Shown in pieces: positions 58,861 to 64,000 of a stretch of 64,000 nucleotides of DNA (the first letter of the stretch is position 1; each line of letters starts with the position of its first letter). The DNA lies in assembly GCF_000801105.2 (NCBI RefSeq), contig NC_079515.1, positions 4,278,001 through 4,342,000 of the forward strand, written 5' to 3'. Source of the DNA: Raphanus sativus. Its lineage: Eukaryota; Streptophyta; Magnoliopsida; Brassicales; Brassicaceae. A program made the position numbers and the translations under genes. The notes beneath the pieces were generated by a model that searched no databases, had not been told where the DNA came from, and saw only the letters and a list, made by a program, of their open reading frames with translations.

Positions 58861-59587
58861 ATTACATTAAACGTGAGTAAACTATGTCATACCAAATTGT
58901 TTATGAAAATGAGATTGACCTACATATATGAATACAATGCTTTCATGACAATTTTAGTTGTAAAGTTTTACATAAAATCCAGAAAAAATTTACCTTTTAT
59001 TCGTAATACATATAGGTGTAACATTTATAATATTAAATTATTAACTTATAAATGTTGGTGACCACTGTATCGTATAGATCTACAAATGTTTATGAAATGT
59101 TAGTATCAATATTACATATACACGCATTTAGTTATATTACTTATAAAAAAAGTTTTTAAAATATACTAATTTGGATTAATTCAAATTAACAAGCAATATA
59201 CTTAACTGAAATATAGCAAAAATTGTTTAGATTTGAGAAAACACCAGAAAAATTTATAAATTTTAAAAGAATATACCCCTTAAATTATGGATTTGGAATA
59301 TACGGTTTTTTTATATTTTGATTGAGATATCTTTGAATATCAAAGAAATATTCGTCATACTGAAAAACTTATTTTAGAAAAATAAAGAAATTAGAAACTA
59401 TATCTTCATATATTCAAAAACTAATAAGATAAAACCTATTTAAATAACTCTAACTATATTTACCTAACAATCTCAGTATCTCACTGATTTTTAATAAATA
59501 ATTTGATAAATATTAGTTATATTCAAAAGGCATAATATATAAAGCAACAAATTAAATTTTCTAGTACTGTGTAAATGGTATCAAAAA
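58861..59587. other. spacer between two Helitrons
   Basis: AT-rich sequence with no gene, RNA gene or element end that I can support. Confidence 0.55.
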
Positions 59588-60281
59588 TTTATACTATTAA
59601 AGCAGATGACTGTTTATGAATATGTTCCTGAAATTTCTATGTAATTGCAAAAATTGCCTATACCTTTTACCCAAAATTATTTGCAACCAATCAAAAGTCA
59701 TTATTTTACAATTACATTAAAGAATATTTAATATAATTCAGTTCTTAGCCTTTTTAAAAATTTTGTTTTCTAAATGTTTGCACCATAGCTTTCTAAAAAA
59801 TCTTTGACATTATTAATTATTTGAAATCATTTATTAAATGAAACTTCAAAATGAAATCAAGTTGAAAATCATAATACGGGTCTGAATTATCTCAACTCCT
59901 TAAAAAATAGTTTCGTTTAAATAAAAACTAAATAGCATAAACTAAATTTAATAAAATTATAGAAAATATTTTGAACGCAAAAAATGAATTTTTCAATACA
60001 GAGTGTATTGAAGATATAAAATATTTTATTTAAATAAAAAAATCAGTGTAAAATAAGTTTAACTTCGGGTTAAATAAATAAAATCATAGGGTTAGAATTA
60101 TTTAGAGTCTTCAAAAAGTTAGTCATATTTAAAATAACAAAAATATGTCATATAAGTAAATTTAAGATAAATTTCATAAAAAGTTAAAATATATAATTTA
60201 TCAAAAATAATAATTTATTACGTAAAATAATTTTTCCAACAAAAATATACCCGTCCTTTTTAAGGGCGGATCAAAATTTAG
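59588..60281 (+). mobile_element. degenerate non-autonomous Helitron
   Basis: The start tttatactattaaagcagat resembles the TCTATACTATTAAA end with C changed to T. The end has a hairpin ccgtcctttttaagggcgg (about 60251-60269), then atcaaaattTAG and a T at 60282. The interior of 694 bp is noncoding. Ends are mutated relative to the neighbour at 57931-58859, so it is older. Confidence 0.7.
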
Positions 60282-60442
60282 TTGCCACTTAAAATGATAA
60301 GGATGAAGTAAATAAAAACTATATCATCATGTAGAGGACTAAAAACAGAAAACAAATCTCTTATATAACCTTGCAAGATTTGTCGTGGGCTATCTATATT
60401 CAACATTTTAGTTTCTTACAGATTTTGACCAGAAAATAGTTT

Positions 60443-60682
60443 TTTTGACCGAAAAAGATTAAACTCGGATCTATTAAAGATATAGGCCTAATTTACGGGT
60501 GGGAGGTGTAATCCACGGATAGACCCTCTTCTGAGTATTCAAATGGGTCAAAATACAGTAATCCATATTTGTGTAGGTGATCAGGAAAATGTGACTTAGT
60601 TTCGCATGGCAAGTAGATCGAACCTCAAATATGATGACATCCTAAGTCTTTCTCCTTACCACTTCACCACAGGCTCCCGGTC
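60443..60682 (-). mobile_element. tRNA-derived SINE, minus strand, perfect target duplication
   Basis: Minus strand reads gggagcctgtggtgaagtgg, giving an A box (tggtgaagtgg), and about 40 bases on ggttcgatctac as a B box. The 18 bp ttgaccagaaaatagttt flanks it exactly (60425-60442 and 60683-60700). The A tail is very short. Body sequence differs from the SINEs at 1947 and 42917, so the window holds at least two and probably three SINE families. Confidence 0.85.
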
Positions 60683-60700
60683 TTGACCAGAAAATAGTTT

Positions 60701-61537
60701 CTACCAAAAGCCCTTTCAAACTATTATGATCCTAAACAAAGGTTTTAAAGAGTCGACGCAAGTATATGAAAGATGTATGACAGTCGATTTAATATCAATT
60801 AATTTTGAGTTCAACGTCCAAAAATTCAAAACGCTGTTGATCCAGTTAAAATAATTTGTTAAAAAAATATTATTAGTATCAGAACTAGAAATCGGTACAA
60901 AATGAATCGATAAAAAAAATTCTAAAATTTCTTTTAAGATTTTACATCGAAAATCTGAAGATACAAACACTAATATTAAAGAAAATTAGACTAGTTATGT
61001 CATTTCCAAAAAGAAACTTAATACAACCCGACTACAGTTCTGTGATATTTATATCTTTTATAGATTGATCAAGAATGAGACGTGATAGAAATTCTTACGA
61101 TGGATGAGCGAACTTTTTTTAATATTTAATTGGTTTTCTTTAATAAATATCATGAAAATCAGGCAGTTTTTTTTCTTTGAATTTGAAAATCAGGCGGTTG
61201 ATTACTAAGTTGTCCAGTATTAAAAATTACAAAGACTTCAGCAACCGAATATCCTACCGCTAAAGTAACCAATTACATTACAAAATAGTTAATATAAGTT
61301 TCAAAACATAGTTGTAATTGACAGATTAGCGACAAAAAGTCATATTCTCTCTGTTTCTATATAAATGTCATTTTGACATTTTACATTGATTAAGAAAACA
61401 ACGGAGATATATATAAGTTGTTATTAATTACAATTTCTTTGACCAATAATAATTGAAATAAATAAAAATATTTATAAAAACAATGCAATTTACAATTTAT
61501 TTTCAACTGAAATTAAATTTAGTTTGCATTAAAATTA
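60701..61537. other. intergenic, no gene seen
   Basis: AT-rich. At about 61343 tattctctctgtttctatat looks like the left end of a Stowaway-type MITE, but no right end pairs with it. Confidence 0.5.
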
Positions 61538-61739
61538 GGGAAGATTACTAAAATAACGTGAAATTATGTTATTATTACTAGTTATTACTAGAATAACATA
61601 GATTTTTTTTAATTTACTAGAATGTTTTTTATGCCTAAACTACCCTTATTTTCTTTGTTAAAAAAAAAAAATTACAGTTCTTTTTTTTTTTACTGCATGT
61701 CATCAAATTTTTCTTTTTTTTAACGAAACAGTAAAATAA

Positions 61740-62220
61740 ATCTGCTGTGAAAAAACTGCAATACTTGATGGCAGATTTAATAAACTGTCGCAGATTTATT
61801 TTTTACCGAAGACTTAGTATCGCAAACTTAATATCATCACATACTTTCAGAAAAAGTATACCTCACATGATGGCAGATTTGATTGCACTCGCAGATTTAT
61901 TTTACGTTGGCAGACTTTTAGTGGCAGATTTGTATCCTATAACAGCAGATTTTCTAATATGTCGAAAATTTTGTACTAGCATACAGATTTATCTCGTAGA
62001 CTTTTTAAAATTTGGCAGATTTTTGTTTTCATGTTATGGCATACTTATACTTTCTACATTTACAAACAACAAACTTTCAGAATAAGTATGCTTCATTGTC
62101 GACGTTATAATAACACAACTATGTGATCACAAACTTATTTTAGTTACGGCAGCTTTTAAAAGATGGCAAACTTTAATCTAGTTACGGCAGGCTTTCAAGA
62201 GATGGCAGACTTTTTGATCC
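61740..62220. repeat. dispersed GGCAGATTT subterminal motifs
   Basis: At least eight direct copies of ggcagattt, or close variants such as cgcagattt and ggcagactt, lie in 480 bp between the element end and the mudrA start. They are irregularly spaced and all in one orientation. A frame across this region is an artefact of the repeats. Clustered subterminal motifs are often transposase-binding sites; that is inference here. Confidence 0.7.
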
Positions 62221-62417
62221 AGAATCAGTTAATAAAATTAATTGGTTAACTAATTAGAATAAACAGATTCCGGTTTGCTCTAATTAAACCAAAATTTCGA
62301 CCATAACTGCAATAAGTTATTAAAACCTAGGTTTTTGCCGTAAACATTCTTCTTCCTCTTCTTCCAATCACGTTCTTTGGACAAGTGGCTATTTCACGTT
62401 AATCTCAAGAAAAATTG

Positions 62418-63844
62418 ATGGAGGAGGTTATAGCCGTTTGTGGGCAGTGGTTATTCGAGAAGGATAAGTGGTTGTTTCACGTTGATAGCAGAAGAGGAAG
62501 CAAAGTAATTCCAGTCAGTGATAAGACAAGGTTTGAAGATATGATCAACATGGTTTATGAAGACTACAGATTAGATAAGAGACATGTTAATATCGAATTG
62601 AGTTACATGCTTGGCAGGAAGAGCTTGATGAAGCTAACTCGTGACACACCCCCAGTTAAAATTGGGAATTTTCGACAGCTACAAAGTTTCTTCCGTCTTC
62701 TACAATCTGACAAAATCCGTCTATGCGTAGAGGTCACTTTTAGAGACAACATGAAGACGATGAAACAGATCAACCAGTCGGGTTGTAATCATGATGAAGA
62801 CTCAGACACTGACGGAGAACGGTTTGACTATTGCGATGATTCAGATGGTGCGACATCAGATGATGAAAACTTTATAGCCTATGGATTAGTTCCAGAAGTA
62901 GATACAGAGATGGGGAAAGTGACTCCACATGTTAAGCCAAAGGTGGGGATATCAAGCAAATCAAAAAAGGCTAAGGCTGTGACTCCACATGTTAGGCAGC
63001 AACAACTGAATTCACTAAATATTTTTGTTGGCCAAAGTTTTGAGTCCAAGTCTGCTTTAAAAACACGACTTAAGATGTTGACGATAGTGCAACAGTTTGA
63101 TTACGATGTCGAATACTCAACACCGGATCTGTTAATTGTAAAATGTTGGGTTCAAGGCTGTAGTTGGAGGTTAAGAGCATCACCGACAAGTGATACTCCT
63201 CGCTTTACTGTACGGGTCTATGTTTCAGATCATACTTGTTCAATTACAGAGAGATCAGCTCGTTGCAGACAAGCAACACCAGATATTCTTGGATCTTTAT
63301 ACACTGATTTCATTGGTGGAGTGGAGCCAACCGTTTTGCCAAGTCATGTGAAGCAGTCCCTTAACAAGTGCTTTGGAATAAAGGTTTATTTCATTTACTT
63401 GTGTACTCAAAATTTAATTTATTTCTAACGGTTGTTTACTATTTTAAATGATAGATGGACTACTGGAAAGCTCATCGAACACTAATGTGCGCAAGAGAAT
63501 TGGTTAGGGGATCTGCAGAGAGTGGCTACCAAGATTTACCAGTCTATTTGCATATGATTAAAGAAGCAAATCCAGGGACATTCACTCGCCTTGTAGTAGA
63601 TTCTAGTGACAGATTCAAGTATCTTTTCATCGCATTTGATGCTAGCATCAAGGGTTTTCCATTCATGAGGAAGGTCGTTGTTGTCGATGGCACATTCTTG
63701 CAAGGAAAGTACAAAGGGACTCTACTAATTGCATCAGCACAGGATGGCAACTTCCAAATATTTCCAATAGCACTTACAGAATCTGTTATCCACCCTTCAT
63801 TATATGTTTTCCAGTCATTTCTTGGCGTTATTAGCTTCATATAG
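62418..63844 (+). pseudogene. mudrA-type MULE transposase, truncated after first catalytic Asp
   Basis: Two exons, 62418-63383 and 63455 onward (GT...TAG), join in phase. An N-terminal PB1-like domain (GQWLFEKDKWLF, YEDYRLDKRHVNIELSY) matches that in the mudrA remnant near 10800. An acidic linker follows, then a Mutator DNA-binding domain (residues about 195-275) with C/C and H/C zinc ligands (KCWVQGC, SDHTC). Exon 2 starts the DDE domain and keeps the first Asp in VVVDGTFLQGKYKG. Near 63775, after NFQIFPIA, the homology stops and the frame runs antisense through a Ulp1-like exon to a stop at 63842-63844. The second Asp, the Glu and the C-terminal zinc knuckle are missing. The frame before that is uninterrupted, so the deletion is probably recent. 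The ATG at 62418 is the first one in frame. Confidence 0.88.
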
Positions 63845-64000
63845 AACTGAGTGTCTACATCGTTATCACCACTGAAATGAATAAAAACAAGTTCAAGTTA
63901 GTTTGACAGTAATGAATTATTAAGAGAAATTAGACACTTACGAGAGATTTCGTAGATAATCCAGTAGTTTCTTGAATTTTATCTCAGCAACTTTAGCTAA
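63778..64000 (-). pseudogene. Ulp1-like gene fragment of the second MULE, 3' end deleted, 5' end outside window
   Basis: On the minus strand an exon from the window edge to 63942 encodes LAKVAEIKFKKLLDYLRNL and ends at GTAAGT. A 70 bp intron ends in cag, and the next exon (63871 downward) continues in phase with GDNDVDTQFYMKLITPRNDW and GWITDS. The pattern FYxxLxTPRxxWxxxxxxWI resembles the region just before the catalytic domain of plant Ulp1-type transposon proteins. Near 63778 it runs into antisense mudrA, so the protease core with His, Asp and Cys is gone. The assignment rests on this short match and on the matching layout of the first MULE. Confidence 0.5.

Larger units (their letters stand above)
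61538..64000 (+). mobile_element. second Mutator-like element, left part (runs off the window)
   Basis: The left edge is placed at gggaagattactaaaataac (61538), which resembles the gggagaattacc end of the MULE at 3904 and lies upstream of a mudrA gene. The right end is outside the window, so the terminal repeat and target duplication cannot be checked. It carries mudrA rightward and a Ulp1-like gene leftward, the same tail-to-tail plan as the first MULE but mirrored. Both genes lack their 3' parts. Confidence 0.65.

Noticed and set aside
61343..61510. Possible second Stowaway MITE
   Set aside because: Only a left-end resemblance (ttctctctgtttctatataa); no matching right terminus before the MULE.
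61747..62085. 112-codon plus-strand frame before mudrA
   Set aside because: Its internal similarity (ADLI, ADFL and the like) comes from the repeated GGCAGATTT motif; there is no domain and no splice link to mudrA.

Overview
The window is nuclear DNA from a crucifer plant, most likely Brassica or a close relative. It has AT-rich intergenic DNA, short GT-AG introns, Brassicaceae-type Helitrons, MITEs, SINEs and MULEs, and host proteins that I recognise as close homologues of Arabidopsis proteins. No bacterial, organellar or viral gene was seen.

Four host genes look intact: an NHL (LEA_2) protein (13073-13708, minus), an SLAH1-type slow anion channel (17989-19283, minus, two exons), DGD1 digalactosyldiacylglycerol synthase (21978-25319, plus, seven exons) and an ALMT8-type anion channel (53139-55300, minus, five exons). 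From memory of Arabidopsis gene order, NHL1, DGD1 and ALMT8 are consecutive (At3g11660, At3g11670, At3g11680). The window then keeps that collinear block, with a foreign SLAH gene between NHL and DGD1 and about 28 kb of repeats between DGD1 and ALMT8. The four genes share no pathway: defence-related membrane protein, guard-cell or root anion transport, chloroplast galactolipid synthesis, and anion/malate transport.

Layout. 690-2399: a minus-strand Helitron with a nested SINE. 3904-12401: a Mutator-like element (MULE) of the kind that carries a Ulp1-type protease gene, with a gutted mudrA transposase facing it. Its noncoding DNA, introns included, is saturated with the palindromic motif AAGTCGTC/GACGACTT, and it holds a ~700 bp imperfect palindrome. 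14306-14562: Harbinger-type MITE. 15917-16535: complete TRIM retrotransposon. 21633-21806: MITE in the DGD1 promoter. 25715-44035: about 46 copies of a ~347 bp tandem repeat, interrupted by a Helitron (30220-31701), a TIR element (35094-35855), a SINE (42917-43209) and one inverted unit that makes a near-perfect hairpin (43221-43577). 44114-51760: a Helitron holding a full-length LINE (45247-51557) with an 18 bp target-site duplication. 57931-60682: two small Helitrons and a SINE. 61538 to the window end: a second MULE whose mudrA and Ulp1-like genes again converge and are fused by a deletion.

The most unusual material is the motif-saturated MULE, its palindrome, and the interstitial satellite array with its internal hairpin. 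Boundaries, splice sites and repeat counts were read by eye; family names for host genes rest on recognised protein sequence and not on a search.
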